A DNA stretch of 47,500 nucleotides, from positions 352,501 to 400,000 of the forward strand of contig WPIO01000038.1 of assembly GCA_009760855.2 (NCBI GenBank). The letters are read 5' to 3'. Below the pieces are notes generated by a model. That model was not told where the DNA came from and ran no database searches. It saw only the letters and a list, made by a program, of their open reading frames with translations. Positions 46,843-47,500 of this stretch are shown piece by piece. The translations under genes were made by a program, and so were the position numbers. Position 1 is the first letter of the stretch, and every line of letters starts with the position of its first letter. The stretch comes from Cristatella mucedo. Taxonomy: Eukaryota > Bryozoa > Phylactolaemata > Cristatellidae.

Positions 46843-47331
46843 CTACCTCACATCTGCGAGCTCCACTGCCGTCTCTTCGGGCTCCACCGATGTCTCTTCG
46901 AGCTCTGCCTTCGTCGGCCGGCACTTCGTTGGCGATTGCTGCTGCCGCTTCCGGTTGCTCCTGTCACCCTCCTCAGTCCGACCAGTGTGTATCGTATCCG
47001 AGCGCAGCAGCCGCGCTTTACCGGCCTCTACCTCCAGCCGCTTCTGCGCTATCGCCTCCGCTTTCCTGGCCCTCTGCAAGTCCGACCGCCGAAGCCTCTC
47101 TTCACCTTCAGGGCTTGCAAGCACCTTCGCGAGTGTTTCGCGCAGCTGGGTGTAGTCCTCTTGCACCGAGTCAGGAAGGCTCGCAGCGAACTTTAATGCA
47201 CCGCCTTCCAGGAACACAAAGACGCACATGTGCCACAAAGCTGGATCGGAGCCCCTTTCTTTAAGCCTCGGCTCCGAGTCGAGCAGCCAGCTTCCGCTGT
47301 CGTCCCTGACGTGGCAGTATTCCAGAATCAT
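46843..47331 (-). CDS. Gag-like protein of an LTR retrotransposon (probable, partial)
   Basis: A 162-codon reverse-strand frame with an ATG start at 47329-47331. Residues about 45-80 read DPALWHMCVFVFLEGGALKF then AASLPDSVQEDYTQLRETLA. This resembles the segment of Ty3/gypsy-type Gag (retrotransposon capsid) where a hydrophobic helix ending in G.AL or G.A is followed by LP..V..DY..L...L. After residue 85 it becomes Arg/Glu/Lys-rich (LRRSDLQRARKAEAIAQKRL), predicted helical. No CCHC zinc knuckle was found. On the reverse strand an AATAAA lies ~110 bp upstream, as expected near an LTR end. The assignment rests on pattern memory of the family only; a cellular coiled-coil protein is the alternative. 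Confidence 0.5.
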   Translation of the reverse strand: MILEYCHVRDDSGSWLLDSEPRLKERGSDPALWHMCVFVFLEGGALKFAASLPDSVQEDYTQLRETLAKVLASPEGEERLRRSDLQRARKAEAIAQKRLEVEAGKARLLRSDTIHTGRTEEGDRSNRKRQQQSPTKCRPTKAELEETSVEPEETAVELADVR

Positions 47332-47500
47332 CTAGCGCGTGCCGCTCTGCCGCTTCTTCCGAAATAGCTTGCAGTTTGCCATTCTCCAAGCGGCAGGTAC
47401 GTGATACCACGCGGAACACTAAGGCGAGCTCAAACACGTTTATTCACACGGGCGCCGCCGCGGGCCAGTACACGACTGCCCTGACCCGGCGTCCTCGACG
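47332..47500 (-). other. Possible LTR 3' end and leader
   Basis: On the reverse strand AATAAA (47439-47444 as TTTATT) is followed by a short GT-containing stretch and then TGGTATCACG about 80 bp before the Gag-like ATG. TGGTATCA resembles initiator-Met-type primer binding sites, and AATAAA would be the LTR polyadenylation signal. The rest of the LTR would lie beyond the window. Speculative. Confidence 0.3.

Overview
The window looks like nuclear DNA of a multicellular animal. The grounds are LINE copies of the L2/CR1 group with (ATT)n tails, SINEs with a tRNA-like polymerase III promoter, relics of hAT and pogo/Tigger-like DNA transposons, many long (GA)n, (CA)n and (TA)n tracts, and several CpG-rich blocks in moderate-GC DNA. 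I could not place it more precisely. I recognise no intact host protein-coding gene, no rRNA and no genuine tRNA gene. Most long open frames are stop-free microsatellite or GC-rich sequence.

Layout. 0-10 kb: LINE 3' ends, a reverse-strand copy of a dispersed ~270-bp repeat (called family A here), a (GGAGCA)-type minisatellite, unassigned DNA and one tRNA-SINE. 10-17.5 kb: GA tracts and two CpG-rich blocks separated or followed by two more family A copies. 17.5-20.1 kb: a decayed reverse-strand L2 copy of about 1.7 kb, split by a (CA)n/(TA)n block, plus a second L2 3' end. 20.2-24.8 kb: two long GA tracts, then a large CpG-rich block holding an AT-rich perfect-looking hairpin and an evenly spaced E-box minisatellite. 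24.8-31.3 kb: L2 fragments, three tRNA-SINEs, the fourth family A copy and microsatellites.

31.3-44.8 kb is the most striking region. It is one imperfect inverted duplication: the left arm (about 31340-37160) reads as the reverse complement of the right arm (about 44755-40600), around a loop of roughly 3.4 kb. The arms have diverged and carry arm-specific SINE, LINE and microsatellite insertions. Inside them a 509-bp tract (34758-35266 against 42278-42786) is base-for-base identical, which suggests recent gene conversion. The loop holds the two best forward L2 copies, one interrupted by a (CT)n expansion and by a 208-bp insertion with a 6-bp target duplication.

44.8-47.5 kb: a 174-bp pogo/Tigger-like MITE, a frameshifted hAT transposase relic followed by clustered TTGCAATAT motifs, and on the reverse strand a Gag-like frame with an Ala/Glu/Ser-rich tail. 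That last frame may be the start of an LTR retrotransposon running off the right edge.

The genes seen are all mobile-element genes and are mostly broken. There is no evidence of a cellular pathway here. The interest lies in genome structure: the palindrome-like duplication, its homogenised core, and the dispersed family A repeat.
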